DNA from: Pseudomonas sp. KU43P
GTDB taxonomy: Bacteria; Pseudomonadota; Gammaproteobacteria; Pseudomonadales; Pseudomonadaceae
Reading direction: 5' to 3'
DNA length: 64,000 bases
Assembly (NCBI RefSeq): GCF_033095865.1
Contig: NZ_AP019365.1
Span: 5,298,501 to 5,362,500, forward strand
The notes under the pieces were generated by a model. The model did not search any database and was not told where the DNA came from. It saw only the letters and a list, made by a program, of their open reading frames with translations. Each line of letters begins with the position of its first letter. Position 1 is the stretch's first letter. Shown one piece after another: positions 31,948 through 42,647 of the stretch. The position numbers were made by a program, and so were the translations under genes.

Positions 31948-33279
31948 TCAGCGCAGCAGACCGCTGCCACCGTAGCCTTTCAGGTTGGCTTTCTTCATCA
32001 GGGATTCGTACTGGTGCGAAACGAGGTGCGATTGTACTTGGGACATGAAGTCCATCACAACCACTACCACAATCAGCAACGAGGTCCCGCCAAGGTAGAA
32101 CGGCACATTTGCTGCCACCACCAGGAACTGGGGCAGAAGGCAGACGGCCATCATGTAAAGAGCACCGAACATGGTCAAACGGGTCAGAACGCCATCAATG
32201 TAGCGCGCCGACTGCTCACCAGGACGGATACCCGGAATAAAGGCACCGGACTTCTTCAGGTTTTCCGCTACGTCTTTCGGGTTGAACATCAACGCTGTGT
32301 AGAAGAAGCAGAAGAAAATGATCCCTGCACTAAACAGCAGAATGTTCAACGGCTGACCAGGAGCGATCGACTGCGAGATGTCCTGCAGCCAGCCCATACC
32401 TTCGGACTGACCGAACCAGGCACCCAGCGAAGCCGGGAACAGCAGAATGCTGCTCGCGAAAATGGCCGGGATAACCCCCGCCATGTTCACCTTCAGCGGC
32501 AAGTGGCTGGTCTGCGCGGCGAAGACCTTGCGGCCCTGCTGACGCTTGGCGTAGTGAACGGCGATACGACGCTGACCACGCTCAATGAACACCACAAAAC
32601 CGATAATCGCTACTGCCAGCAAACCGATTGCGACCAGGGCGAAAATGTTGATATCGCCTGTGCGTGCAGACTCGAAAGACTGCCCGATTGCTCTCGGAAG
32701 ACCGGCAACGATACCTGCGAAGATCAACATCGAGATACCGTTGCCCACACCGCGCTCGGTGATCTGCTCACCCAGCCACATCATGAACATCGCGCCTGCC
32801 ACGAACGTGGAGACGGCAACGACATGGAAGCCCAGGCCCGCAGAAAACGCCACGCCCTGGTTGGCCAGGCCAATGGACATGCCAATAGCTTGAACCAGTG
32901 CCAGGATAACGGTGCCGTAGCGGGTGTACTGGCTGATCTTGCGACGGCCAGCTTCACCTTCCTTCTTCAACTGCTCCAGTTGCGGGCTGACCGCCGTCAT
33001 CAACTGCATGATGATCGATGCCGAAATGTACGGCATGATCCCCAGTGCAAAGATGCTCATGCGCTCGAGCGCGCCACCGGAAAACATGTTGAACAAGCTA
33101 AGAATGGTCCCCTCATTCTGCCGAAACAGATCCGCCAGACGGTCCGGATTGATGCCGGGAACCGGGATATGCGCACCTATCCGATAGACGATGATCGCCA
33201 TGAACAGAAAGCGCAGACGAGCCCAGAGTTCCGACATCCCGCCCTTACCGAGCGAAGAGAGAGCACCTTGCTTAGCCAT
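31948..33279 (-). CDS. secY: Preprotein translocase subunit SecY
   Basis: SecY is the ten-helix channel of the Sec translocon (443 residues). The N-terminus ([22 protein letters not shown]) and the plug and lateral gate segments are typical. It follows rplO directly with no gap, as is normal for the spc operon, and partners with the SecE encoded further upstream. Confidence 0.98.
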
Positions 33280-33714
33280 TTATTCCTCGAACTTGCCGCC
33301 AGCTGCTTCGATAGCCGCACGCGCACCCTTGGTGGCTGCGATACCCTTGATGGTGACTGCGCGAGTGACTTCGCCAGACAGCATGATTTTCACACGCTGT
33401 ACGTTCTGGTTGATCACGTTGGCATCCTTCAAGGATTGCACGGAGATCACGTCGCCTTCCACCTTGGCCAGCTCGGACAGACGCACTTCGGCGCGGTCCA
33501 TGGCTTTCAGAGAAACGAAGCCGAACTTCGGCAGACGACGGTGCAGCGGCTGTTGACCGCCTTCGAAGCCCGGAGCGATCGAACCACCCGAACGGGAAGT
33601 CTGACCTTTGTGACCACGGCCGCCAGTCTTACCCAGACCGCTACCGATACCACGACCCGGACGATGCTTTTCGCGACGGGAACCCGGCGCTGGACTCAGA
33701 TCATTGAGTTTCAT
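33280..33714 (-). CDS. rplO: 50S ribosomal protein L15
   Basis: L15 (144 residues, [22 protein letters not shown]) is a glycine/arginine-rich late-assembly protein. Its stop abuts the secY start (TAA then ATG), so the two are probably translationally coupled. Confidence 0.98.
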   Translation of the reverse strand: MKLNDLSPAPGSRREKHRPGRGIGSGLGKTGGRGHKGQTSRSGGSIAPGFEGGQQPLHRRLPKFGFVSLKAMDRAEVRLSELAKVEGDVISVQSLKDANVINQNVQRVKIMLSGEVTRAVTIKGIAATKGARAAIEAAGGKFEE

Positions 33715-33717
33715 CGA

Positions 33718-33894
33718 TTAACCCTCGACGCGCAGCATGTAGTAAGCCTTGTTGATCATCCCGCGGTTCTCGGGAGTATCCTGGACTTCTACAGTGTGAC
33801 CGATGCGACGCAGACCCAGACCTTTAACGCACAGTTTGTGGTTAGGAATGCGGCCCGAGACGCTCTTGATCAGCGTTACTTTTACGGTTGCCAT
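33718..33894 (-). CDS. rpmD: 50S ribosomal protein L30
   Basis: A 58-residue protein is encoded between rpsE and rplO, starting [19 protein letters not shown] and ending YYMLRVEG. It matches the bacterial L30 fold in length and sequence. The spacing is 2-3 bp on each side, as expected for this operon. Confidence 0.96.
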   Translation of the reverse strand: MATVKVTLIKSVSGRIPNHKLCVKGLGLRRIGHTVEVQDTPENRGMINKAYYMLRVEG

Positions 33895-33896
33895 GA

Positions 33897-34397
33897 TCAG
33901 AAGATCTCCTCAACGCTCTTGCCGCGCTTGGCAGCAATGGACTCAGGAGATTGCATGGCTTTCAGACCCTTGAAGGTGGCGTAAACCACGTTCACTGGGT
34001 TGGTCGAACCGTAGCACTTGGCCAGGACGTTCTGAACACCAGCAACTTCCAGCACTGCACGCATAGCGCCGCCAGCGATGATACCGGTACCTTCCGAGGC
34101 AGGCTGCATGTAAACCTTCGAGGCGCCGTGGGCGGCCTTGGTGGCGTACTGCAGGGTGGTGCCTTTCAGGTCAACCTGGATCATGTTGCGACGAGCAGCT
34201 TCCATGGCTTTCTGGATCGCAGCAGGTACTTCGCGCGATTTGCCACGGCCGAAACCGACGCGACCTTTGCCATCACCTACCACGGTCAACGCGGTGAAGG
34301 TGAAGATACGGCCGCCTTTAACGGTTTTAGCTACGCGGTTAACTTGAACCAGCTTCTCGATGTAGCCTTCGTCGCGCTTTTGATCGTTATTTGCCAT
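33897..34397 (-). CDS. rpsE: 30S ribosomal protein S5
   Basis: S5 (166 residues) lines the mRNA entry channel and helps decoding accuracy. The loop targeted by spectinomycin resistance mutations lies near the N-terminus ([18 protein letters not shown]) and has the wild-type VKGG sequence. Confidence 0.99.
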   Translation of the reverse strand: MANNDQKRDEGYIEKLVQVNRVAKTVKGGRIFTFTALTVVGDGKGRVGFGRGKSREVPAAIQKAMEAARRNMIQVDLKGTTLQYATKAAHGASKVYMQPASEGTGIIAGGAMRAVLEVAGVQNVLAKCYGSTNPVNVVYATFKGLKAMQSPESIAAKRGKSVEEIF

Positions 34398-34400
34398 AAC

Positions 34401-34751
34401 TTAGAACTCCAGCCCGCCTTCACGAGCAGCATCAGCCAGCGCTTTGACGCGGCCATGGTACTTGAAGCCGGAACGGTCAAAGGCAACTTGAGATACACCG
34501 GCGGCTTTCGCACGCTCAGCTACCAGCTTGCCAACCTTAGTGGCCGCGTCGATGTTGCCAGTGGCGCCATCACGCAGTTCTTTGTCCAAGGTCGAGGCGC
34601 TTGCCAGAACCTTGCTGCCGTCGGCCGAAATGACCTGGGCATAGATGTGCTGCGAGGAGCGGAACACGCACAGGCGCACGACTTCGAGTTCGTGCATCTT
34701 GAGACGTGCTTTGCGAGCGCGACGCAGTCGAGTAACTTTTTTGTCGGTCAT
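34401..34751 (-). CDS. rplR: 50S ribosomal protein L18
   Basis: L18 (116 residues, [19 protein letters not shown]) binds 5S rRNA together with L5 and L25. It lies 3 bp before rpsE and 10 bp after rplF. Confidence 0.99.
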   Translation of the reverse strand: MTDKKVTRLRRARKARLKMHELEVVRLCVFRSSQHIYAQVISADGSKVLASASTLDKELRDGATGNIDAATKVGKLVAERAKAAGVSQVAFDRSGFKYHGRVKALADAAREGGLEF

Positions 34752-34761
34752 TTGCTAGGCC

Positions 34762-35295
34762 CTACTTCTTCTTGGCTTCTTTACGACGGACTACTTCGTC
34801 CGCGTAACGCACACCTTTGCCTTTGTAAGGCTCTGGCGGACGGAAGTCGCGGATTTCAGCGGCCACCTGACCTACCAGCTGCTTATCGATACCCTTGATC
34901 AGGATGTCGGTCTGGCTAGGAGTTTCAGCGGTGATACCGGCTGGCAGTTCGTAGTCCACTGGATGCGAGAAGCCCAGAGCCAGGTTCAGGACGGTGCCTT
35001 TAGCCTGTGCCTTGTAACCAACACCGACCAGCTGGAGCTTGCGCTCGAAGCCTTGGCTTACGCCTTGGACCATGTTGTTGACCAGAGCACGGGTAGTACC
35101 GGCCATGGCGCGAGCTTGCTGATCACCGTTGCGAGCGACGAAACGCAGTTCGCCGGACTCTTCGGTAACTTCAACAGACGAGTGAACGTTCAGTTCGAGA
35201 GTGCCTTTGGCACCCTTCACCGAAAGCTGCTGGCCGGCGAATTTGACTTCGACGCCTGCTGGCAGCTTAACGGGGTTCTTAGCGACGCGAGACAT
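34762..35295 (-). CDS. rplF: 50S ribosomal protein L6
   Basis: L6 (177 residues, [19 protein letters not shown]) has two related domains and sits near the factor-binding site. The C-terminal [20 protein letters not shown] is the family signature. Confidence 0.99.
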   Translation of the reverse strand: MSRVAKNPVKLPAGVEVKFAGQQLSVKGAKGTLELNVHSSVEVTEESGELRFVARNGDQQARAMAGTTRALVNNMVQGVSQGFERKLQLVGVGYKAQAKGTVLNLALGFSHPVDYELPAGITAETPSQTDILIKGIDKQLVGQVAAEIRDFRPPEPYKGKGVRYADEVVRRKEAKKK

Positions 35296-35307
35296 GCCTA
35301 TCTCCCC

Positions 35308-35700
35308 TTAGAACACTGTGCACAGAACTTCGCCGCCGACACCGGCAGCGCGCGCAGCGCGGTCAGTCATCACACCTTTGTTGGTGGAGACGATAGACAC
35401 GCCCAGGCCGCCACGAACTTTCGGCAGGTCTGTGACGGACTTGTACTGGCGCAGGCCAGGACGGCTGGAACGCTTCAGTTCCTCGATGACCGGACGGCCT
35501 TCGAAGTACTTGAGTTCGATCGACAGGGACGGCTTGGCCTCACCAGTAACCTGGTAGCCAGCGATGTAACCTTCGTCTTTCAGAACTTTGGCAACCGCGA
35601 CCTTCAGGGTGGAGGAAGGCATGCTTACGACGGACTTTTCAGCCATCTGGGCATTACGGATGCGAGTTAGCATGTCCGCTAACGGGTCCTGCATACTCAT
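35308..35700 (-). CDS. rpsH: 30S ribosomal protein S8
   Basis: S8 (130 residues, [19 protein letters not shown]) binds the central 16S domain and in E. coli represses its own operon. Here it is preceded by an unusually long gap of 209 bp holding a strong hairpin, so its expression may be separately tuned. Confidence 0.99.
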
Positions 35701-35819
35701 GGGCTAGATGCTCCTGATACAAGAATTATTAGCCTTGCGGCTATCACAACCACCCAAGCAGGCAGGGTAAAAAACCCAGGCTCGGGTGAGCCGGTCATTC
35801 TAGACACAAGGTAGAAACG

Positions 35820-35846
35820 AAACAAGCCCCATATAGGGGCTTGTTT
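35820..35846. promoter_or_regulatory. Terminator-like hairpin inside the spc operon
   Basis: AAACAAGCCCC and GGGGCTTGTTT form a perfect 11-bp stem with a five-base loop between rpsN and rpsH. On the minus strand the stem is followed by T-rich but broken sequence, so it may weaken, rather than end, transcription, or protect RNA ends. The rest of the 209-bp gap holds no gene. Confidence 0.7.
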
Positions 35847-35909
35847 CTTGGCGAGGTCACCGGCGGTCGGAAGATTGCTCCCCTTCCACCGGGATCACAC
35901 CTGCAGCGA

Positions 35910-36215
35910 TTACCAGGAGGCCTTGACCAGACCTGGTACGTCACCGCGCATTGCCGCTTGACGCAGCATGTTACGGCCCAGGCCGAACTTACGGTATACA
36001 CCGTGAGGACGACCGGTCAGGCGGCAACGGTTGCGCAGACGCGCAGCGCTGGCATCACGTGGCTGCTTCTGCAGAGCGACAACGGCAGCGAAACGCTCTT
36101 CTGGAGAGGCGTTCAGGTTGACGATGGTCGCTTTCAGCTCAGCACGCTTTTTGGCGAACTTGGCTACCGTGAGCTGACGCTTCAGCTCGCGGTTTTTCAT
36201 GCTCTTCTTGGCCAT
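35910..36215 (-). CDS. rpsN: 30S ribosomal protein S14
   Basis: S14 is the long, cysteine-free form (101 residues, [14 protein letters not shown]), which does not need zinc. The start at 36215 is chosen from the family N-terminus and lies 13 bp after rplE. Confidence 0.98.
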   Translation of the reverse strand: MAKKSMKNRELKRQLTVAKFAKKRAELKATIVNLNASPEERFAAVVALQKQPRDASAARLRNRCRLTGRPHGVYRKFGLGRNMLRQAAMRGDVPGLVKASW

Positions 36216-36228
36216 TTTCCTACTCCAA

Positions 36229-36768
36229 TCAGTTGCGGAACGGGAACTTGAAAGCACGCAGCAGAGCGCGGCCTTCGTCGTCCGAACGAGCAGTGGTGGT
36301 CAGGGTGATGTCCAAACCGCGCAGAGCATCGATCTTGTCGTAATCGATTTCCGGGAAGATGATCTGCTCTTTCACGCCCATGCTGTAGTTGCCACGGCCA
36401 TCGAAGGACTTGGCATTCAGGCCGCGGAAGTCGCGAACCCGAGGCAGGGAGATCGCCAGCAGGCGGTCCAGGAATTCGTACATTTTTTCGCGACGCAGGG
36501 TCACCTTGACGCCGATCGGCCATCCTTCACGGACTTTGAAGCCCGCGATGGATTTACGAGCGAAAGTCACAACCGGCTTTTGACCGGTGATCTTTTCCAG
36601 GTCGGCAACAGCGTGCTCGATGACTTTCTTGTCGCCGATCGCTTCGCCCAGACCCATGTTCAGGGTGATCTTGGTAACGCGCGGAACTTCCATCACGTTC
36701 GACAGCTTAAGTTCTTCCTTAAGCTTAGGAGCGATTTCGTTCCGGTAAATCTCTTTCAGTCGTGCCAT
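36229..36768 (-). CDS. rplE: 50S ribosomal protein L5
   Basis: L5 (179 residues, [20 protein letters not shown]) binds 5S rRNA and contacts P-site tRNA. Its length and C-terminal [13 protein letters not shown] are typical. Confidence 0.99.
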   Translation of the reverse strand: MARLKEIYRNEIAPKLKEELKLSNVMEVPRVTKITLNMGLGEAIGDKKVIEHAVADLEKITGQKPVVTFARKSIAGFKVREGWPIGVKVTLRREKMYEFLDRLLAISLPRVRDFRGLNAKSFDGRGNYSMGVKEQIIFPEIDYDKIDALRGLDITLTTTARSDDEGRALLRAFKFPFRN

Positions 36769-36788
36769 GGTCTTCTACCTAGCAGTGT

Positions 36789-37103
36789 TCAAGCATCAAC
36801 CGCTTTTTGGGTCGACTTGAAGACACGAATTTTCTTACCGTCTTCTACTTTGAAACCAACGCGGTCAGCCTTGTTGGTTTCGCCGTTGAAGATGGCAACG
36901 TTGGAAGCGTGCAGAGGCGCTTCTTTTTCGACGATACCGCCCTGAACGCCCGCCATCGGGTTAGGCTTGGTATGACGCTTGACCAGGTTCACACCACCGA
37001 TGACCAGACGGTCATCAGCCAGAACCTTCAGCACCTTACCGCGCTTACCTTTGTCTTTGCCGGCGATCACGATGATCTCGTCGTCACGACGAATCTTTTG
37101 CAT
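36789..37103 (-). CDS. rplX: 50S ribosomal protein L24
   Basis: L24 (104 residues) is an assembly initiator with a KOW motif near residues 5-35 ([20 protein letters not shown]). It lies between rplN and rplE in the usual order. Confidence 0.99.
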
Positions 37104-37114
37104 GTCGGATCTCC

Positions 37115-37483
37115 TTACAGCACTTCAGGGGCGAGCGAGACGATCTTCATGAACTTCTCAGTACGAAGTTCACGGGTCACTGGCCCGAAGATGCGAGTGC
37201 CGATCGGCTCTTGCTTGGTGTTCAGCAGAACAGCAGCGTTGCCGTCGAAACGAATGATGGAACCGTCAGCGCGACGTACACCGTGACGGGTACGGACGAC
37301 AACAGCGGTCATCACCTGGCCTTTTTTGACCTTACCGCGCGGAATTGCTTCCTTGACGGTTACTTTGATGATGTCACCGATGCCGGCGTAACGGCGGTGC
37401 GAGCCGCCGAGCACCTTGATGCACATGACGCGACGAGCGCCGCTGTTATCGGCCACATCGAGCATGGATTGAGTCTGAATCAT
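37115..37483 (-). CDS. rplN: 50S ribosomal protein L14
   Basis: L14 (122 residues, [19 protein letters not shown]) forms part of the intersubunit bridge. It is highly conserved, with the expected [20 protein letters not shown] stretch. Confidence 0.99.
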
Positions 37484-37506
37484 AAAATTTCTCCGACCCC
37501 TAGCCC

Positions 37507-37773
37507 TTAGACTTCAACAGCGCGTTCGAGGACTTCAACCAGTGCCCAGGACTTGGTCTTGGCCAGCGGACGGGTTTCACGGATGGAAACCTTGTCGCCG
37601 ATTTTGCACTGGTTGGATTCGTCGTGCGCGTGCAGCTTAGTCGAACGCTTAACGTATTTACCGTAGATCGGGTGCTTTACGCGACGCTCGATCAGAACGG
37701 TGATGGTCTTGTCCATTTTGTCGCTGACGACACGGCCAGTCAGCGTACGGACGGTTTTTTCAGCTTCAGCCAT
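37507..37773 (-). CDS. rpsQ: 30S ribosomal protein S17
   Basis: S17 (88 residues, [20 protein letters not shown]) is an early 16S-binding OB-fold protein. I use the start at 37773, two bases past the rpmC stop, rather than the ATA-preceded ATG two codons upstream, because it matches the family N-terminus. Confidence 0.97.
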   Translation of the reverse strand: MAEAEKTVRTLTGRVVSDKMDKTITVLIERRVKHPIYGKYVKRSTKLHAHDESNQCKIGDKVSIRETRPLAKTKSWALVEVLERAVEV

Positions 37774-37775
37774 GA

Positions 37776-37967
37776 TCACTTACCTGCCTGCTGGTTGAGC
37801 ACAGTTTTCACGCGAGCGATGTCACGCTTAACTTGCGAGAGCAGGTGCGACTGACCCAACTGGCCAGTTGCTTTCTGCATACGCAGATTGAACTGGTCGC
37901 GCAGCAAGCCGAGCAGTTGCTCATTCAGTTGCTGTGCAGATTTTTCACGAAGTTCATTCGCTTTCAT
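37776..37967 (-). CDS. rpmC: 50S ribosomal protein L29
   Basis: L29 (63 residues, [20 protein letters not shown]) is a small helical protein near the exit tunnel that helps SRP and trigger factor docking. Its start overlaps the rplP stop by one base (TGATG). Confidence 0.98.
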
Positions 37968-38380
37968 CACATCACCGTCCGCTTAACAAAGGAGGTGGCG
38001 AGAGGCAGCTTTGCAGCAGCCAGGGCGAAAGCTTCGCGCGCCAGCTCTTCAGAAACACCCTCGATCTCGTACAGGACTTTGCCTGGCTGGATCTGGGCAA
38101 CCCAGTATTCCACGGAACCCTTACCTTTACCCATACGAACCTCGAGAGGCTTCTTGGAGATCGGCTTGTCCGGGAACACACGGATCCAGATCTTACCGCC
38201 ACGTTTAACGTGACGAGTCAGCGCACGACGTGCGGACTCGATCTGGCGAGCGGTGAGGCGACCGCGAGCAACAGCTTTCAGGGCGAATTCGCCGAAGCTG
38301 ACTTTGCTACCGCGCAGTGCCAGACCACGGTTGTGGCCAGTCATCTGCTTGCGGAATTTTGTACGCTTTGGTTGCAACAT
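37967..38380 (-). CDS. rplP: 50S ribosomal protein L16
   Basis: L16 (137 residues, [19 protein letters not shown]) helps shape the A site of the large subunit. The arginine hydroxylated in E. coli lies in a PMGKGKG-like loop, here [13 protein letters not shown]. Confidence 0.99.
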
Positions 38381-38392
38381 TTGGCGTACCCC

Positions 38393-39079
38393 TTACTTAG
38401 CAGCTTTTTTACGAGGCGCTGGTGCTTGTGGTTTCAGTTCTTCTTGGCGACCACCAATAACTTCGCCTTTGAAGATCCAAACCTTCACACCGATCACACC
38501 GTAAGTGGTGTGAGCTTCGTAGGTGTTGTAGTCGATATCGGCACGCAGGGTGTGCAGAGGCACACGACCTTCGCGATACCACTCGGTACGAGCAATCTCA
38601 GCACCGCCGAGACGACCGCTCACCTGGATCTTGATGCCCTTGGCACCAATACGCATGGCGTTCTGTACGGCGCGCTTCATGGCGCGACGGAACATTACGC
38701 GGCGTTCCAGCTGCTGAGCTACGCTCTGCGCAACCAGCATAGCGTCGAGTTCCGGCTTGCGGATCTCTTCGATGTTGATGTGCACAGGCACACCCATCTG
38801 CTTGGTCAGGTCCTGACGCAGCTTCTCGACATCTTCACCTTTCTTACCGATAACGATACCGGGACGAGCGGTGTGGATGGTGATGCGTGCAGTTTGAGCC
38901 GGACGATGAATATCGATACGGCTTACGGACGCGCTTTTTAGTTTGTCTTGGAGGTACTCACGCGTTTTCAGATCCTTCAACAGGTAATCTGCGTAAGTAG
39001 CACCGTCTGCGTACCAGACGGAGGTGTGCTCCTTGACGATTCCCAGGCGAATGCCAGTGGGATGTACTTTCTGACCCAT
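38393..39079 (-). CDS. rpsC: 30S ribosomal protein S3
   Basis: S3 (228 residues, [18 protein letters not shown]) carries a KH domain with [14 protein letters not shown] and takes part in mRNA unwinding at the entry site. The start at 39079 is set by the family N-terminus; the 28 residues upstream in the open frame are not coding. Confidence 0.98.
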   Translation of the reverse strand: MGQKVHPTGIRLGIVKEHTSVWYADGATYADYLLKDLKTREYLQDKLKSASVSRIDIHRPAQTARITIHTARPGIVIGKKGEDVEKLRQDLTKQMGVPVHINIEEIRKPELDAMLVAQSVAQQLERRVMFRRAMKRAVQNAMRIGAKGIKIQVSGRLGGAEIARTEWYREGRVPLHTLRADIDYNTYEAHTTYGVIGVKVWIFKGEVIGGRQEELKPQAPAPRKKAAK

Positions 39080-39092
39080 CTGATCGACTCCG

Positions 39093-39425
39093 TTACTTGT
39101 CCGCAACCTTGACAGTGATATGGCAAGACCGCTTGACGATGCGATCAGCACGGCCTTTGGCACGTGGCATGATGCGCTTCAGCGAACGCCCTTCGTTGAC
39201 GAAGACGGTGGAGACCTTCAGGTCATCAACGTCTGCGCCTTCGTTGTGTTCGGCGTTGGCAACGGCCGACTCGAGGACTTTCTTCATGATTTCAGCGGCT
39301 TTTTTGCTGCTGAAGGCCAACAGGTTGAGCGCTTCGCCCACCTTCTTCCCGCGGATCTGGTCGGCGACCAAGCGGGCTTTCTGGGCGGAGATGCGAGCGC
39401 CCGACAACTTAGCGGCTACTTCCAT
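39093..39425 (-). CDS. rplV: 50S ribosomal protein L22
   Basis: L22 (110 residues) extends a loop into the exit tunnel ([20 protein letters not shown]), the region altered in macrolide resistance; the sequence looks wild type. Confidence 0.99.
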
Positions 39426-39436
39426 TTCCTTACCCC

Positions 39437-39712
39437 TTAACGCTTGGCTTTCTTGTCAGCCACGTGCCCGCGATAGGTGCGGGTACCGGCGAACTCGCCC
39501 AGTTTGTGGCCGACCATGTCTTCGTTCACGAGAACTGGGACATGCTGGCGACCGTTGTGAACCGCGATGGTCAGACCGACCATTTGTGGCAGGATCATCG
39601 AGCGACGCGACCAGGTCTTAACTGGTTTGCGATCGTTCTTCTCCACCGCCACTTCGACCTTCTTCAACAGGTGAAGATCGATAAAAGGACCTTTTTTCAG
39701 AGAACGTGGCAC
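39437..39712 (-). CDS. rpsS: 30S ribosomal protein S19
   Basis: S19 (91 residues, [20 protein letters not shown]) sits on the 30S head with S13. The stretch [20 protein letters not shown] is the family signature. Confidence 0.99.
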
Positions 39713-39728
39713 TGTCGTATCCCTCTAG

Positions 39729-40553
39729 TTACTTGCGACGACGGACGATCATGTTGTCGGTACGCTTATTACCGCGGGTTTTAGCACCCTTGGTTGGGAA
39801 GCCCCATGGCGATACCGGATGACGACCACCGGAGGTACGACCTTCACCACCACCATGTGGGTGGTCAACCGGGTTCATGGCAACACCACGAACGGTTGGG
39901 CGAACGCCGCGCCAGCGTTTGGCACCAGCTTTACCCAGCGAGCGCAGGCTGTGCTCGGAGTTCGAGACTTCACCCAGGGTCGCACGGCACTCAGCCAGTA
40001 CTTTACGCATCTCACCGGAGCGCAGACGCAGAGTCACGTAGACGCCTTCACGCGCAATCAGCTGAGCCGAAGCACCAGCGGAACGAGCGATCTGAGCACC
40101 TTTACCCGGCTTCAGTTCGATGCCGTGAATGGTGCTACCTACTGGGATGTTGCGCAGCTGCAGGGAGTTACCGGCCTTGATTGGGGCCAGGGCACCTGCG
40201 ATCAGCTGGTCGCCAGCGCTCACGCCTTTAGGGGCGATGATGTAGCGACGCTCACCGTCTGCGTAGCACAGCAGGGCGATGTGAGCAGTACGGTTCGGGT
40301 CGTATTCGATACGCTCGACAGTGGCTGGGATGCCATCTTTGTCGTTGCGACGGAAGTCGACCAGACGGTAATGCTGCTTATGACCACCACCAACGTGACG
40401 AGTGGTGATGCGGCCATTGTTGTTACGACCACCAGACTTCGATTTCTTCTCGAGCAGCGGTGCGTGAGGAGCGCCTTTGTGCAGCTCCTGGTTGACCACC
40501 TTGACCACGAAACGGCGGCCAGGGGAAGTCGGTTTGCATTTAACGATTGCCAT
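39729..40553 (-). CDS. rplB: 50S ribosomal protein L2
   Basis: L2 (274 residues) is needed for subunit joining and peptidyl transfer. The conserved [21 protein letters not shown] at the C-terminus, with the essential histidine, is intact. Confidence 0.99.
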   Translation of the reverse strand: MAIVKCKPTSPGRRFVVKVVNQELHKGAPHAPLLEKKSKSGGRNNNGRITTRHVGGGHKQHYRLVDFRRNDKDGIPATVERIEYDPNRTAHIALLCYADGERRYIIAPKGVSAGDQLIAGALAPIKAGNSLQLRNIPVGSTIHGIELKPGKGAQIARSAGASAQLIAREGVYVTLRLRSGEMRKVLAECRATLGEVSNSEHSLRSLGKAGAKRWRGVRPTVRGVAMNPVDHPHGGGEGRTSGGRHPVSPWGFPTKGAKTRGNKRTDNMIVRRRK

Positions 40554-40567
40554 GATGCACCCCTTCC

Positions 40568-40867
40568 TTACTCAGCACTGCTGCTGAAATCGAGATCTTG
40601 GCCTGGCTGAAGGGAGACGATCGCCTTCTTCCAGTCATTACGCTTGCCCAGACCACGTGCGGTACGCTTGGTTTTACCCAGAACGTTAACAGTCGACACG
40701 TTTTCAACTTTTACGTTGAACAGGCCTTCGACAGCTTTCTTGATTTCCAGCTTGGTTGCATCGGTAGCAACCTTGAATACGAACTGGCCTTTCTTCTCAG
40801 CCAGAACGGTAGCCTTCTCGGAAACGTGCGGGCCAAGGAGGACTTTGAATACGCGTTCCTGGTTCAT
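40568..40867 (-). CDS. rplW: 50S ribosomal protein L23
   Basis: L23 (99 residues, [20 protein letters not shown]) docks trigger factor and SRP at the tunnel exit. Its ATG overlaps the rplD stop as ATGA. Confidence 0.99.
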
Positions 40868-41466
40868 CCCAGCAGCTCCTCGAATTTCTTCACGGCCGAG
40901 ACAGTGATCAACACTTTCTCGTATGCGATCAGACTGACCGGGTCGGAACCTTGAACGTCACGTACATCGACGTGCGGCAGGTTACGAGCAGCCAGGTACA
41001 GGTTCTGATCAACAGCGTCCGAAACGATCAGTACGTCGCTCAGACCCATGCCGTTCAGCTTGTTCAGCAGATCTTTGGTTTTCGGCGCTTCAACAGCGAA
41101 GTCCTGAACCACGACCAGACGGTCGCTACGCACCAGCTCAGCGAGGATGCTGCGCAGGGCTGCGCGGTACATCTTCTTGTTGAGCTTCTGCGAGTGATCT
41201 TGAGGGCGAGCTGCGAAGGTTACACCACCGCCACGCCAGATCGGACCACGAGTGGTACCAGCACGAGCACGGCCAGTACCCTTCTGACGCCATGGGCGCT
41301 TACCGCCACCAGCCACGTCGGAACGGGTCTTCTGCTGCTTGGTGCCCTGACGGCCGCCGGCCATGTAGGCCACGACTGCTTGGTGTACCAGCGTCTCGTT
41401 GAATTCGCCACCGAAGGTCAGTTCGGAAACTTCGATCGCCTGAGCGTCATTTACATTAAGTTGCAT
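40864..41466 (-). CDS. rplD: 50S ribosomal protein L4
   Basis: L4 (200 residues) lines the exit tunnel and in E. coli also represses the S10 operon. The tunnel loop ([21 protein letters not shown]) is normal. No S10-type leader hairpin was worked out here. Confidence 0.99.
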
Positions 41467-41478
41467 GTCAGTTTCCCC

Positions 41479-42114
41479 TTAACCGCGAGCCTTGACAGCT
41501 GGACGTACAACCACGTCGCCGCCAGTAGCGCCAGGAACGGCACCCTTGACCAGCAGCAGGTTGCGTTCAGCGTCTACGCGAACTACTTCCAGGGACTGAA
41601 CAGTCACGCGCTCGGCGCCCATGTGACCGGACATTTTCTTGCCCTTGAACACACGACCAGGAGTCTGGCACTGGCCGATGGAACCTGGGACACGGTGCGA
41701 CACGGAGTTACCGTGGGTGTTGTCCTGGCCACGGAAGTTCCAGCGCTTGATGGTACCGGCGAAGCCTTTACCTTTGGACTGACCGGTTACGTCTACCAGC
41801 TGGCCTGCAGTGAAGAGTTCAGCTTTGATCAGATCGCCAGCCTGGAAATCGCCTTCTTCAAGACGGAACTCCCAAACACCGCGACCAGCGGCAACGTTGG
41901 CCTTGGCGAAGTGGCCTGCCTGAGCGGCAGTCACACGCGAAGCACGACGCTCGCCGACAGTGACTTGCACTGCACGGTAGCCATCGGTTTCTTCAGTTTT
42001 GAACTGGGTGACGCGATTCGGCTCGATCTCAATGACCGTGACCGGAATGGAGACACCTTCTTCGGTGAAAATGCGGGTCATACCGCATTTGCGACCGATT
42101 ACACCAATAGTCAT
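41479..42114 (-). CDS. rplC: 50S ribosomal protein L3
   Basis: L3 (211 residues, [20 protein letters not shown]) starts 50S assembly; the glutamine methylated in E. coli lies in the [14 protein letters not shown] region. The start at 42114 is set by the family N-terminus. Confidence 0.98.
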   Translation of the reverse strand: MTIGVIGRKCGMTRIFTEEGVSIPVTVIEIEPNRVTQFKTEETDGYRAVQVTVGERRASRVTAAQAGHFAKANVAAGRGVWEFRLEEGDFQAGDLIKAELFTAGQLVDVTGQSKGKGFAGTIKRWNFRGQDNTHGNSVSHRVPGSIGQCQTPGRVFKGKKMSGHMGAERVTVQSLEVVRVDAERNLLLVKGAVPGATGGDVVVRPAVKARG

Positions 42115-42194
42115 GTTGTAAACCTCATGAGTGTACGGGGCTTTCACCCGCTATGGCCGCCCATTTCAGAGCGTTACACGACTAGACCGAAGTC

Positions 42195-42506
42195 TTAGCC
42201 GAGGCTGATCTGTACTTCCACACCTGCCGCCAGATCAAGCTTCATCAGCGCGTCAACGGTTTTATCCGTTGGCTGGACGATGTCCAGAACACGCTTATGA
42301 GTGCGAATCTCGTACTGATCACGCGCGTCTTTGTTGACGTGCGGGGAGACCAGAACGGTGAAACGCTCTTTGCGGGTAGGCAGTGGAATTGGACCACGCA
42401 CTTGTGCACCAGTACGTTTCGCGGTTTCCACGATTTCCTGGGTGGATTGGTCGATCAGGCGATGGTCGAAAGCCTTCAACCTGATACGGATTTGCTGATT
42501 TTGCAT
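42195..42506 (-). CDS. rpsJ: 30S ribosomal protein S10 (NusE)
   Basis: S10 (103 residues, [20 protein letters not shown]) serves in the 30S head and, as NusE, in antitermination with NusB and NusG. It is the first gene of the S10 operon, with its own promoter and a terminator separating it from tuf. Confidence 0.99.
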
Positions 42507-42566
42507 TGGATTTCAGACTCCAGGCTGTTCCCAACGGACGCACTACGCCCGCTAAAAGGAGGCGTG

Positions 42567-42595
42567 ATTCTATAGACGCCCCAATTTAGTGTCAA
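42567..42595 (-). promoter_or_regulatory. Sigma-70 promoter of the S10 operon
   Basis: On the minus strand, TTGACA (42590-42595) and TAGAAT (42567-42572) are separated by exactly 17 bp, a near-consensus sigma-70 promoter placed about 60 bp upstream of rpsJ. Confidence 0.88.
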
Positions 42596-42601
42596 CCCAA
42601 T

Positions 42602-42632
42602 AAAAAAAACCCCCGCTGAGCGGGGGTTTTTT
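42602..42632. terminator. Intrinsic terminator after tuf
   Basis: CCCCCGC-TGAG-CGGGGG forms a strong hairpin flanked by A8 and T6. On the minus strand it follows tuf and ends the str operon before the S10 promoter. Confidence 0.95.
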
Positions 42633-42647
42633 CAATCGGTCGAGTGA

